A DNA stretch of 37,847 nt from IMG/VR virus record IMGVR_UViG_3300042558_001557, positions 1-37,847 of that record; one strand, 5' to 3'. The position numbers were made by a program, and so were the translations under genes. Position 1 is the stretch's first letter; every line of letters begins with the position of its first letter. This DNA is from a virus. Under the pieces are notes generated by a model that was not told the origin of the DNA, did not search any database, and saw only the letters and a program-made list of their open reading frames with translations. This document shows, one piece after another, positions 1-5,769 of this stretch.

Positions 1-81
1 TCCAAAGTCTGCGGCGTTTGCCACCTCACGGCCGTCAGGTCCAATCAGTACGGCTATCACGCCTGCTGGTGTTGTGCTCAT
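1..81 (-). CDS. Duplicate partial copy of the 94-aa protein gene at 37517-37801
   Basis: Only the first 27 codons are present here, because the window was cut inside the gene. The same bases occur at 37721-37801, where the gene is complete. The start is the ATG read leftward from 81, preceded by an AGAGGAC Shine-Dalgarno. It should not be counted as a separate gene. Confidence 0.85.
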   Translation of the reverse strand, partial: MSTTPAGVIAVLIGPDGREVANAADFG

Positions 82-127
82 GTCGTCTTTGTCCTCTCAG
101 TTATTCGCTGATACCTTGTAAATCAAC
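1..127. repeat. Terminal direct repeat, left copy (assembly overlap of a circle)
   Basis: These 127 bases are identical to 37721-37847. A 127-base exact overlap is the usual sign of a circular contig closed by a k=127 assembler, so the real molecule is a 37,720-bp circle. A true short terminal repeat of that length is less likely, because it would lie inside the coding region of a small gene. For a P22-like phage, circular permutation with headful packaging is the family expectation. Confidence 0.9.
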
Positions 128-150
128 GGCTTAGGGACGGATGGTCCGGT

Positions 151-177
151 GTTATCCGACAGGGGGTGTCGTATAAC
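151..177. other. Strong hairpin downstream of the 127-aa gene
   Basis: GTTATCCGACA (151-161) pairs with TGTCGTATAAC (167-177) with one mismatch around a 5-base loop. There is no T run after it on either strand, so it is not a standard terminator. It ends 4 bases before GTTAGGC (182-188), which overlaps the stop of the leftward gene and matches the GTTRRRY core of an integron attC site. The left arm shares TTATCCGAC with the candidate operator at 7122-7139 and 36546-36563, possibly by chance. Confidence 0.5.
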
Positions 178-182
178 GTGTG

Positions 183-566
183 TTAGGCGTCCACGTACTT
201 TGTGACGCTGTAATTCAAAACCGTACCCTCTGGCGTGCGTGAAACTGACTTCTGCGATCCCAGGTAGGTACTGACAAGCCAACCCTCCTCCTGCCCGTTC
301 TCTTCCAGCCATGCGGAAAGAGCTTCCTTGTTGTACGTGTCAAGTGGGCAAACAATTCGACGCGGCTCGCTGATGCGCTTTTTGCCAACCCACTGAAGCC
401 CTCGAACCTCAAGGTCTGCCGGCTGTTCGCTCAATCCAGTAACCACATATCCGTACGCCTCAATCGACAACGACACCTCGGCAAACTCAATGCCGGATGC
501 TTCGTCGCGTATGCGAATCCGAACTTTGTCGTCGCTTGCGCGGCTGATAGTGACTTTTGCTTTCAT
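183..566 (-). CDS. Hypothetical phage accessory protein, 127 aa
   Basis: I do not recognise this protein. It starts ATKV-like with a basic beta-strand-rich N-terminus (MKAKVTISRASDDK) and has no signal peptide, membrane segment or cysteine motif. An AAAGGA Shine-Dalgarno precedes the ATG at 566. It lies near the end of the leftward early operon, and unlike most neighbours it is not joined by ATGA overlaps: about 80 bases separate it from the gene upstream. Its last codons contain GACGCCTAA, and the matching inverted sequence GACGCCTAAC lies just upstream of the gene at 593-601. The gene is therefore bracketed by attC-like core sequences and could be a cassette-type insertion in reverse orientation. 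Confidence 0.65.
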   Translation of the reverse strand: MKAKVTISRASDDKVRIRIRDEASGIEFAEVSLSIEAYGYVVTGLSEQPADLEVRGLQWVGKKRISEPRRIVCPLDTYNKEALSAWLEENGQEEGWLVSTYLGSQKSVSRTPEGTVLNYSVTKYVDA

Positions 567-594
567 ACAGAATCCTTTGCTTCGATCAAGAGAC

Positions 595-654
595 GCCTAA
601 CACGTCGTTGCAGGCGCGACGCCTAACGGCGCGGCCTGAACTCATGCGTTATCC
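595..654 (+). other. attC-like (59-base-element-like) recombination site
   Basis: The site reads GCCTAAC (595-601, fits RYYYAAC), a spacer, GTTGCAGGCGCG (607-618), a short GCC-TAAC-GGC hairpin (621-630), GCGGCCTGAAC (631-641), a spacer and GTTATCC (648-654, a 5/7 match to the complement of the first core). The inner arms pair with one unpaired G on the left arm, the asymmetry seen in integron attC sites such as that of aadA1, which it resembles in length and layout. The right core differs from GTTRRRY at one purine position. No integron integrase is in this genome. It could also be a chance hairpin at the end of the small gene on the minus strand. Confidence 0.4.
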
Positions 655-777
655 CGCAATCAGCTTGCGAAGCACCAGCAGCACAGCTTCCTGCATCACT
701 CGCTCAAGGCTTCCTTCGGCGGTAGCAATAGCTGCAAGGTTGTCGTGCGCGGCGGTCAGTTCTTCAATCGTTGGCAT
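649..777 (-). CDS. Small hypothetical protein, 42 aa
   Basis: This is a short leftward gene starting at the ATG at 777, with AAAGGACAAACC just upstream as a good ribosome binding site. The product begins MPTIEELTAAHDNLA and is alanine- and leucine-rich with a likely helical, possibly coiled-coil character; there is no membrane segment. Its TAA stop falls in the right core of the attC-like site. It lies 17 bases after the 216-aa gene in the same operon. The function is unknown. Support comes from the ribosome binding site and from filling an otherwise empty gap. Confidence 0.55.
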   Translation of the reverse strand: MPTIEELTAAHDNLAAIATAEGSLERVMQEAVLLVLRKLIAG

Positions 778-794
778 GGTTTGTCCTTTGGTGG

Positions 795-1445
795 TTACTC
801 TTTGATTCCGTGGTGGCGCTCTGCAAAGCGGACGCCGCGTTCAAAGTCGCGCGGGTCGCAGTCCCCGTCCTCCCTCTCTGCGGTCATCAGTCCTTTGCCT
901 ATCTGCTCATCCGTCATCGGCTTGCTGGCCTGTGGGCGGGTGTAGACGGTCACGCACTCCGATGCGTTGTCGAGATACGGCGGCTGTGGCCACGGGTAGA
1001 ACTCGTAGCGAGTGACGTAATTCGGGTGGGGGCTGCGGTACACGGCCACCTGACCGAACGGCTGCGCATCTGGCACGCTGGGCGCTTGCTGCGCTACCTG
1101 CTGGGCTGGCTGGGGTGCTGCTGAGAGCATGGCGGCAAAGGTATTCCTATCCACCCAGCCCTTGGAATCAATAGGCCCGTTTACAGGCACGGGCTCAAAT
1201 TCCACCAGTACATGGGGTACGTGATGTTGCGCAACGCCATCAAAGCGAAAGCCGCGATCAGCAACACGACATGTAGGCACAGCAGGCACAGGCGCGATGG
1301 CCTGGATAGCTGCACACACTTGCCGGTAAAAATCCTCCAGCGTGTGCGGGAGAAAGGTGTAAGCCACCTTCTCTGGTTCGCTTCGGTGGCTGTACCTGCT
1401 AGCGGTGCGGTGCGCGATGGCTTTGAATTCCTCAAGCGAAATCAT
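795..1445 (-). CDS. Hypothetical phage accessory protein, 216 aa
   Basis: The start overlaps the stop of the upstream gene by 4 bases (ATGA at 1442-1445), showing translational coupling. The N-terminal half is ordinary, residues ~110-130 are a low-complexity stretch rich in Q, A and P, and the C-terminal part has the D/E-rich GDCDPRDFERGVRFAERHHG end common in multi-domain small phage ORFs. There is no signal peptide or membrane segment. I do not recognise a catalytic motif. It probably belongs to the variable accessory proteins of the leftward early operon. Confidence 0.75.
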   Translation of the reverse strand: MISLEEFKAIAHRTASRYSHRSEPEKVAYTFLPHTLEDFYRQVCAAIQAIAPVPAVPTCRVADRGFRFDGVAQHHVPHVLVEFEPVPVNGPIDSKGWVDRNTFAAMLSAAPQPAQQVAQQAPSVPDAQPFGQVAVYRSPHPNYVTRYEFYPWPQPPYLDNASECVTVYTRPQASKPMTDEQIGKGLMTAEREDGDCDPRDFERGVRFAERHHGIKE

Positions 1446-1687
1446 GCTTTCTCTCCCTTCAATGATCGGATAAAGTCAGACACATGCACAAGGCAGTCAA
1501 AACAAGCGGCCTGCTCGTCCGTCCACATGCGCCCGCCGCTTGGCTTCGCGGCGTCGCACACCTTCGCAGCCTCTTCCAGCACCAGGGCGGCGAACGACTG
1601 GAGTTCGGCGGCGGTCACAAGCCATCGTCCAGATGATCCGCGTCCTGCTCCAGCCTCATGGGCCAGCCGTTCAATGTCGAGAGTCAT
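1442..1687 (-). CDS. Hypothetical phage protein, 81 aa
   Basis: The start was set at the ATG at 1687 because it overlaps the previous stop by ATGA (1684-1687), the pattern used throughout this operon. A longer in-frame extension to 1756 lacks a ribosome binding site. The protein begins MTLDIERLAHEAGAG and contains the segment ALVLEEAAKVCDA, which is very common in small uncharacterised proteins of temperate phages. Two cysteines lie around residues 48-65. The molecular role is unknown. Confidence 0.7.
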   Translation of the reverse strand: MTLDIERLAHEAGAGRGSSGRWLVTAAELQSFAALVLEEAAKVCDAAKPSGGRMWTDEQAACFDCLVHVSDFIRSLKGEKA

Positions 1688-2079
1688 GCTTTCTCTCCGG
1701 TTGCTTTGGCTATGACAGCAAAAGCGCGAACCGCATACGGGTCGCTGTTGCCCCAACGTGCCGCGATGTGGACTGCCGCCTCTTGCAGCGCCTCCAGCAG
1801 TTCATCGCGCTGGGCGATGGCCTGCGACCGGATCACATCCAACTCGACGCGTGCGCGGTCGATGGTGCCTAAACGATCCAGCGACTCCGTGCTGATGCCT
1901 TCGCAGGCATTCCAGCAAGCGGCCAGACGGCGGGCGTTGGCAGTGCGTATGCTTCGGTCTTTGTCGTTCGGTTGAGCCTGAGCAACGGCGATGATGTTTC
2001 CGTCTGGCGTTTCGATTGATCCCACTTGCCCAAGATCAGTGGCGTGAATCAGCCGCCCCGGTGTGTGTTTCGTGTTCAT
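1684..2079 (-). CDS. Conserved phage protein of unknown function, 131 aa
   Basis: The product has the layout seen in many phage accessory proteins: an N-terminal HTPGRL motif, a central TANARRLAACWNACEGI segment (residues ~46-62) and a helical C-terminus. These motifs mark a widespread family of unknown function found in early operons of temperate phages. The ATG at 2079 overlaps the upstream stop by 4 bases (2076-2079), and the gene is overlapped in turn by the next one. There are no membrane segments. Confidence 0.75.
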   Translation of the reverse strand: MNTKHTPGRLIHATDLGQVGSIETPDGNIIAVAQAQPNDKDRSIRTANARRLAACWNACEGISTESLDRLGTIDRARVELDVIRSQAIAQRDELLEALQEAAVHIAARWGNSDPYAVRAFAVIAKATGEKA

Positions 2080-2558
2080 GCTTCCTCTCCCATTGCTGGC
2101 GGTGTCGGTAGGGGCTTCCAGTGGGTTGGGCTAACCTCAGTCTCTCGAAACTCGTACTGCTTATCTCGGCCCAAACAATAGAAGCTTGCTGATGCGTAGA
2201 ACTTGTCGCCGTATCGCATGCCAACGCTGGTGCTTTGGTCATGTTCTGGACCCCAAGCCAAATGCATCCACGCATAGCCTTTTGCGCCCCTTGGCGCTGT
2301 CTCAATCGGTTGCCACTCCGCTTCTTTGCGCAGCGCGTCAATCTCTGCCCGCAGACCATCGGCTTCCTTGGCAAACGTAACCGCATCGGCTACACGGTCG
2401 CTGGCTTGCTGCATCCAGCTATCCCGGTCTGCTTTCAGTGCCGCAATCTCTGCGTGCTGTCGGCGAAGTGTGTTCGCCGCGTCGTTTAAATGCGGCCATG
2501 CAAATTCAGCCACACACAAGCCGTTCAGCTTGTCCGCCAGTTCCAATGCCTTGCTCAT
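2076..2558 (-). CDS. DUF551-type phage protein, 160 aa
   Basis: The C-terminal half carries the DUF551 signature: WQPIETAPRGAKG around residue 82, then an aromatic and glycine-rich stretch, ending in THWKPLPTPP. This domain is frequent in phages and prophages of Proteobacteria and has no established function. The first ~80 residues are a charged, probably coiled-coil helix (heptad-like A/L/E/R pattern). The gene overlaps its upstream neighbour by ATGA (2555-2558) and is part of the coupled leftward operon. Confidence 0.8.
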   Translation of the reverse strand: MSKALELADKLNGLCVAEFAWPHLNDAANTLRRQHAEIAALKADRDSWMQQASDRVADAVTFAKEADGLRAEIDALRKEAEWQPIETAPRGAKGYAWMHLAWGPEHDQSTSVGMRYGDKFYASASFYCLGRDKQYEFRETEVSPTHWKPLPTPPAMGEEA

Positions 2559-2779
2559 TTCGATTCCTTAATATCGTTGATCATTCGAGTGAGAAGCTGA
2601 ATCTCTGTCAGATAGTCTGCCAGTACAGACGGCTCCCACATCAAGGAGCTGTCAATGTCGTTAAGCATCCGCGATGCTGAGTCGCGGGCTTTCCTCGCTG
2701 TTTCATCTCTCGCTTTGTACAGCGCAGATAAACGGCCTTTGCGGGCCATTTCTGATTCATCGGTAAGGTCGGGGATCAT
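2555..2779 (-). CDS. Small helical hypothetical protein, 74 aa
   Basis: The start ATG at 2779 overlaps the stop of the membrane protein upstream (2776-2779). The protein is highly charged and alpha-helical throughout, with a central RKARDSASRMLNDID segment, and looks like a short coiled coil. There is no signal peptide or known motif. Its place is between a membrane protein and the DUF551 gene in the leftward operon. Confidence 0.65.
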   Translation of the reverse strand: MIPDLTDESEMARKGRLSALYKARDETARKARDSASRMLNDIDSSLMWEPSVLADYLTEIQLLTRMINDIKESK

Positions 2780-3033
2780 TTCGGAATGCTTTCGCCTGAG
2801 GATTTCTGACGCGGCTCTAAATCGGAATCACGAACCCTGTCATCAGGAACCCACCGACCGTTAGGCGTTTGAACCAAGCAACCCTGAATTGGTCCCCAGC
2901 TTGTCTGCATTCCACTTTTCCCCCATCGGCTTCCACAGCTCCAAGATGAAAAGACAGCCGAAACAATCAGCACAATAACCAAAAGAACTGTGTAAATCAC
3001 AAGCTCTGCATATCCGAGTTGTTTATTCTTCAA
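2776..3033 (-). CDS. Small inner-membrane protein, 85 aa, TTG start
   Basis: One strongly hydrophobic segment (LVIYTVLLVIVLIVSAVF, residues ~11-28) follows a short basic N-terminus, then a polar tail ending in PDDRVRDSDLEP. The best start is a TTG at 3031-3033, preceded by CAGGAG at ideal spacing; no ATG fits as well. It lies directly downstream of ssb (14-base gap). It is probably an N-terminally anchored inner-membrane protein with a periplasmic tail. The function is unknown. Confidence 0.65.
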   Translation of the reverse strand: MKNKQLGYAELVIYTVLLVIVLIVSAVFSSWSCGSRWGKSGMQTSWGPIQGCLVQTPNGRWVPDDRVRDSDLEPRQKSSGESIPK

Positions 3034-3047
3034 TTTGTTCTCCTGAA

Positions 3048-3455
3048 TTAAAACGGGATGTCATCGTCCATATCGTCGAACCCACTAGCCGCTTTTGCTG
3101 CTGCTTGCCTGCGCGGCTCTGCCTGTTGCACAAGCGGGCTATTGCTCACGACCTCACGCTTGCCACCCTGCAAAGCTACGTCCTGAACACGAATCTCCAT
3201 TGCCTTAACCGCGGCGCCGTCCTTCTGATATTCGCGCTCTGTGACGGTGCCGGAGACGGTCACGGCTTGCCCTTTGGTGAGGTACGGCGCCAGCGATTCG
3301 GCACGCTTACCAAACAGCGAACAGCGCCACCAGATAGTGGGCCTTGATTGGCCTTGCGAATCAGCAACCGAGAATGATGCAACTCCGGTTCCGTCTGGCA
3401 TGTAACGTACTTCTGCGTCTTTGCCAAGTTGTCCTGCGATGGTGATGTTGTTCAT
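3048..3455 (-). CDS. ssb: Single-stranded DNA-binding protein (SSB), 135 aa
   Basis: This binds single-stranded DNA during phage replication and recombination. The OB-fold shows the usual strings: NNITIAGQLGKDAEVRY at the N-terminus, then GVASFSVAD, WWRCSLFGKRAESL, LTKGQAVTVSGT and a GAAVKAMEIRV strand. A linker of about 30 residues leads to the acidic tip DDMDDDIPF, the signature tail that recruits partner proteins. The start at 3455 was chosen because it overlaps the annealing-protein stop by ATGA and begins exactly at the conserved N-terminus; a longer frame to 3545 adds a basic stretch foreign to SSBs. Its coupling to the annealing protein suggests co-production in fixed ratio. Confidence 0.95.
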   Translation of the reverse strand: MNNITIAGQLGKDAEVRYMPDGTGVASFSVADSQGQSRPTIWWRCSLFGKRAESLAPYLTKGQAVTVSGTVTEREYQKDGAAVKAMEIRVQDVALQGGKREVVSNSPLVQQAEPRRQAAAKAASGFDDMDDDIPF

Positions 3456-4099
3456 GTTGCTGCTTTCTGTGTTAGTCGTTTGATGATTGGTGTGTAAGCC
3501 TCTGCCGGAACGTCTTTCAATGCTTTGCATTCGACGCCGACACACTTGCTAACCCATGCCATGAATGCTTCAACGTCACGTCCGGCGACAAGCGCGGCAA
3601 TCTCGCTCACTTGATCGTCTGTCAGAACGGGCGCTTCACGGCGGCGGGTTTCCTCTGCGGCCCATTCCACATACTTGGAGTCATCCCATTGGCCGCTGAA
3701 AATGTCGCCAGCAAACCCGGCCATGGAAAAACACTTGACCATTGCATCGGTGACTGACTTTTTCCCGGCGTCTTCATCAACCATCAATCCGCCCTTGCTG
3801 GTCATATAGGCTGCTTTTGTTCCGCCCATCTGGTCCCATGACTCGGATCGCTTTCCATCAAGCACATACCAGACGGAAACAACGGCAACATGGAGCACGT
3901 CTGTTTCTGAAATCCGTTCAAACCGTTCTGATTTGACAGTAATTCCCCAGCCAATACCGACAGGTCCAAACACCTCCGTTGCGCGTTGAATAATCCAGTA
4001 CGGCTTTGGGCTGTTACCCTTGTACTGCTTGCCGGTGATTGGCTTGACCGCTGCCGGGTCGGTTACCTTTACGCTGTTCCAAAGCTTCATGTTTTCCAT
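3452..4099 (-). CDS. Probable single-strand annealing protein (Rad52/ERF-like), 215 aa
   Basis: The likely role is phage homologous recombination by annealing complementary single strands. The N-terminal half carries YWIIQRATEVFGPVGIGWG (residues ~34-52), then beta strands ending in WDQMGGT, then the diagnostic K-SVTDAMVKCFSMAGFAGDIF segment and FSGQWDDSKYV. This order resembles Rad52-superfamily annealing proteins of phages; the assignment is from motif pattern only. The C-terminal third looks like a separate helical partner-binding domain. The gene directly precedes and overlaps ssb, the standard neighbourhood for annealing proteins. An AAGGAC site precedes the ATG at 4099. No 5'-3' exonuclease is seen next to it. 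Confidence 0.6.
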   Translation of the reverse strand: MENMKLWNSVKVTDPAAVKPITGKQYKGNSPKPYWIIQRATEVFGPVGIGWGITVKSERFERISETDVLHVAVVSVWYVLDGKRSESWDQMGGTKAAYMTSKGGLMVDEDAGKKSVTDAMVKCFSMAGFAGDIFSGQWDDSKYVEWAAEETRRREAPVLTDDQVSEIAALVAGRDVEAFMAWVSKCVGVECKALKDVPAEAYTPIIKRLTQKAAT

Positions 4100-4112
4100 G
4101 TGCTGTCCTTAG

Positions 4113-4211
4113 TTACTTGAGCGGGTCCGGCAAGTCGTTGATGCGTTTCTGAATCGCCCATTCACGCCAGAAAGCTCTCCACGCTGCTCGGATTGATTTG
4201 TATAGCGTCAT
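4113..4211 (-). CDS. Very small basic helical protein, 32 aa
   Basis: The start is the ATG at 4211, one base after the stop of the gene upstream. The product begins MTLYKSIRAAWRAFWREWA and continues as a basic amphipathic helix. Similar tiny proteins with an IRAAWRAF-like core are common beside recombination genes of temperate phages. A longer frame to 4397 exists but overlaps a better gene. The function is unknown. Confidence 0.55.
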   Translation of the reverse strand: MTLYKSIRAAWRAFWREWAIQKRINDLPDPLK

Positions 4212-4212
4212 A

Positions 4213-4476
4213 TCAATAGACAATGATAGATACCAGTCCGCGAAGCTCTGGCGTGGCATACCAGACCACAACAGCCAGTGCGCAGACAAGCGCGATAGCA
4301 ACAACCATCGATAGCGCTGAGTAAGGCTCATCTCCGGCGTATTGAACCGGACAATCACGGCCTTCATTGCAGTCGCCGCTACAACACCCGCCAACACTCA
4401 CACCGTCATCTGGTGCAAGCTGCGATGTGTCAACCCTGTGCAAGTTGAGTCTGTCGTCTGTCATGGTGTTTTTCAT
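4213..4476 (-). CDS. Small membrane protein with cysteine motif, 87 aa
   Basis: The N-terminal ~50 residues are polar and hold a cysteine cluster, GGCCSGDCNEGRDCP (residues ~29-43), that could bind metal or form disulfides. A hydrophobic segment follows (SMVVAIALVCALAVVVWYA, residues ~55-73) with a short tail. This gives one membrane span, probably with the cysteine-rich part in the cytoplasm. It lies 3 bases downstream of the 53-aa membrane protein in the leftward operon. I do not recognise the family. Confidence 0.6.
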   Translation of the reverse strand: MKNTMTDDRLNLHRVDTSQLAPDDGVSVGGCCSGDCNEGRDCPVQYAGDEPYSALSMVVAIALVCALAVVVWYATPELRGLVSIIVY

Positions 4477-4479
4477 TCG

Positions 4480-4641
4480 TTATCCCCAAATTGCAACAAT
4501 GATGATCATGGCAATGAAAGCCACGACGCTAGAAACTGTAACGATGGAGCCGGACCGCCTAGCCCGTTCGATTGCGCTGGCATATTCCGCCGTTTGGTGG
4601 AAGGCCTCATTCATTGAGCGCGGGTATTTGCGTGTATTCAT
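4480..4641 (-). CDS. Small membrane protein, 53 aa
   Basis: The gene begins at the ATG at 4641, overlapping the 80-aa gene's stop by ATGA. The N-terminus reads KYPRSMNEAF, a motif repeated at the start of many small phage proteins of unknown role. The C-terminus is a membrane helix (VVAFIAMIIIVAIWG, residues ~39-53). It is likely a tail-anchored inner-membrane peptide. Confidence 0.65.
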   Translation of the reverse strand: MNTRKYPRSMNEAFHQTAEYASAIERARRSGSIVTVSSVVAFIAMIIIVAIWG

Positions 4642-4880
4642 GCTTCCTCCAATCGGCTAACAATCGTGTCTTGCAGACGGTCATACAAGTATTTGCCTGC
4701 GAAAATCTCTGTAACGTTGATCGCTCCAATCCACACTGAATCCCATTCCGCGCTAGGCTGTTCAGGCGGGTCAATCTGAGTGCCTGGGACATAGGGGTAA
4801 AAGATCACGCCTTTAACAGTGATCGGAACACCGCAGTATTCGGTTTCGATTTCGTCAAGCTTTTGGGGGCGGTAGGACAT
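4638..4880 (-). CDS. First gene of the leftward early operon, hypothetical, 80 aa
   Basis: The start is the ATG at 4880 with a CACAGGAG ribosome binding site; an in-frame extension to 4940 has none. The protein (MSYRPQKLDEIETEYCGV...) is soluble and acidic, with conserved-looking aromatic residues, and I do not recognise it. It is the promoter-proximal gene of the leftward operon. Its leader would include the structured block at 5100-5280 if transcription starts near 5550. Confidence 0.65.
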   Translation of the reverse strand: MSYRPQKLDEIETEYCGVPITVKGVIFYPYVPGTQIDPPEQPSAEWDSVWIGAINVTEIFAGKYLYDRLQDTIVSRLEEA

Positions 4881-5099
4881 AAATACTCCTGTGTGGTGAC
4901 AGCCTGCGATAAAGCACGCTTGGGTTTTGGGTTTGGTCAACCTGGGTTAACTGGATCAGGTGGCTAAGGCCTGAGGGCTGTCATAAGGGGTGACCGCTTC
5001 TGGATGCCATCCAGACAAAGCGCTAACAAGCCGTCGCATCGGCCCGTTAGATTGATACGCGAGTTATCGGCACGCGAACCAATGCAAGCGGTCATAAAT

Positions 5100-5280
5100 C
5101 AATTACAGAGTGGTGCCAGTAGTGAATCTCTGGCCCGGTTTAACGTAACGACGGCCTGCATTTCACCGTACATCTAGCAGGACTTTCTACTTAATCCCCA
5201 ATCGCTTTTCAGCGTTACGGCGGGTTTGTCAAACAACGTCGCTGCACGATCACCACTCGCGCATTACCACTCTGTAATTG
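5100..5280. ncRNA. Candidate structured RNA domain closed by a 15-bp perfect helix
   Basis: CAATTACAGAGTGGT (5100-5114) is perfectly complementary to ACCACTCTGTAATTG (5266-5280). Inside, pairings nest without conflict: GCCAG/CTGGC (5115-5119 with 5130-5134), CCCG/CGGG (5134-5137 with 5221-5224, sharing one base), CGTAACG/CGTTACG (5144-5150 with 5213-5219) and CCTGC/GCAGG (5155-5159 with 5177-5181). Such nesting points to a folded RNA rather than protein-binding DNA. I do not recognise an Rfam family. Strand is unresolved. It could be a leader element of the leftward operon or a separate RNA. Confidence 0.5.
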
Positions 5281-5403
5281 CCCTGTTGGCCAGGGCTGCT
5301 GGCATATCCCGGTCTAGCCGGTTCCAGCTAACTACACATCCACCAACCACCACGCAGCGGCCTAGATGCGGAACGGTCTACCGTTCACTGTGTCCGTCTC
5401 ACG

Positions 5404-5417
5404 CCCGGATAAGCGCC
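5404..5417 (+). repeat. Direct repeat CCCGGATAAGCGCC, copy 1
   Basis: This 14-base block recurs at 6016-6029 in the same orientation. Each copy is followed a few bases later by TGTCTGC (5421-5427 and 6038-6044). The pair lies in two separate parts of the gene-free block, so it may mark a duplicated or shared RNA element. Confidence 0.7.
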
Positions 5418-5571
5418 CGCTGTCTGCTTTCGAGAACCACGGGGAAAAGCTTGTTAAGGAACCTGGTGCGCCGCGTCGATCCGGGGCTGCTCCGCTTTGT
5501 TTGCGGCATGTGTGGATTCTAACCCGGTTAGAAGTGCAGTTCAAACAAAATTAGAACGTGACAGCGAGTAG

Positions 5572-5586
5572 CCGACGAACGGTAGT
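5572..5586 (+). promoter_or_regulatory. Candidate operator, copy A
   Basis: CCGACGAACGGTAGT shares 14 bases with sites at 36550-36563 (same strand) and 7122-7135 (opposite strand). The core is CCG-N5-CGG, a partial dyad fitting a helix-turn-helix dimer. It sits 26 bases upstream of the -35 at 5613. A partial copy, ATCCGACGAA, lies at 5664-5673 inside the transcribed hairpin. The likely binder is the XRE repressor at 6713-7108 (inference). Confidence 0.6.
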
Positions 5587-5595
5587 TTTACAAGG

Positions 5596-5604
5596 TTATC
5601 CACA
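5596..5604 (+). other. DnaA box, perfect TTATCCACA
   Basis: An exact match to the strong DnaA consensus. A second site on the other strand, TTATGCACA (5631-5639 read as TGTGCATAA), fits TTWTNCACA. The two are 26 bases apart in a gene-free block, so host DnaA may bind here, for replication or for transcription control. Confidence 0.55.
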
Positions 5605-5612
5605 CTGGGTAC

Positions 5613-5640
5613 TTGCACAGTTCTGAAACCTGTGCATAAT
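5613..5640 (+). promoter_or_regulatory. Sigma70-type promoter, rightward, for the small RNA
   Basis: TTGCAC (5613-5618), a 16-base spacer, then CATAAT (5635-5640). Transcription would start near 5646. The -10 overlaps the reverse DnaA box at 5631-5639 and the promoter lies just downstream of operator copy A. Confidence 0.6.
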
Positions 5641-5645
5641 GTGGT

Positions 5646-5737
5646 CTGTCGCCGTAGGAAGCGATCCGACGAAGCCGTTTACTCATGCGTCTGCCCCTCA
5701 CGGGGTTCCTACCGGGCGCAGTAGTAAACGGCTTTTT
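5646..5737 (+). ncRNA. Candidate ~92-nt small RNA ending in an intrinsic terminator
   Basis: A promoter at 5613-5640 and a terminator-type hairpin at 5672-5737 define a short transcript with no room for a gene. The 5' end carries about 26 bases, GTCGCCGTAGGAAGCG among them, that are free of strong pairing and could be a target-binding region. I do not recognise the RNA. By analogy with lambda oop or P22 sar it could be antisense or regulatory, but no target was identified by eye. Confidence 0.5.
5672..5737 (+). terminator. Long-stem intrinsic terminator
   Basis: AAGCCGTTTACT (5672-5683) pairs perfectly with AGTAAACGGCTT (5723-5734). After a 2x2 internal loop, TGCG/CGCA extends the stem, and CCCC/GGGG forms an inner hairpin. 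A run of Ts at 5732-5737 completes the terminator in the rightward direction only. Confidence 0.75.
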
Positions 5738-5769
5738 TGTTTCCTAGGCGTCACGTCAGGGCGCGTGAG

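Larger units (their letters stand above)
4881..5571. other. Gene-free block, left half: structured leader or RNA region
   Basis: There is no convincing gene here; the frames at 5226-5522 and 5362-5544 lack ribosome binding sites and overlap the repeats. The block holds the closed RNA domain at 5100-5280, a hairpin CCCTG/CAGGG (5281-5295), a palindrome GAACGGT/ACCGTTC (5371-5386), the repeat CCCGGATAAGCGCC (5404-5417) and a CTAACC/GGTTAG palindrome (5519-5531). Inverted repeats do not tell which strand is transcribed. Leftward transcription would make it the leader of the early operon. Confidence 0.6.

Noticed and set aside
5226-5544. Open frames of 98, 60 and 62 codons inside the gene-free block
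   Set aside because: They overlap each other and the inverted repeats, lack ribosome binding sites and resemble no phage protein.
5628-5650. dif-like site for host XerC/D
   Set aside because: CATAATGT resembles part of a dif core, but the second binding arm is missing.
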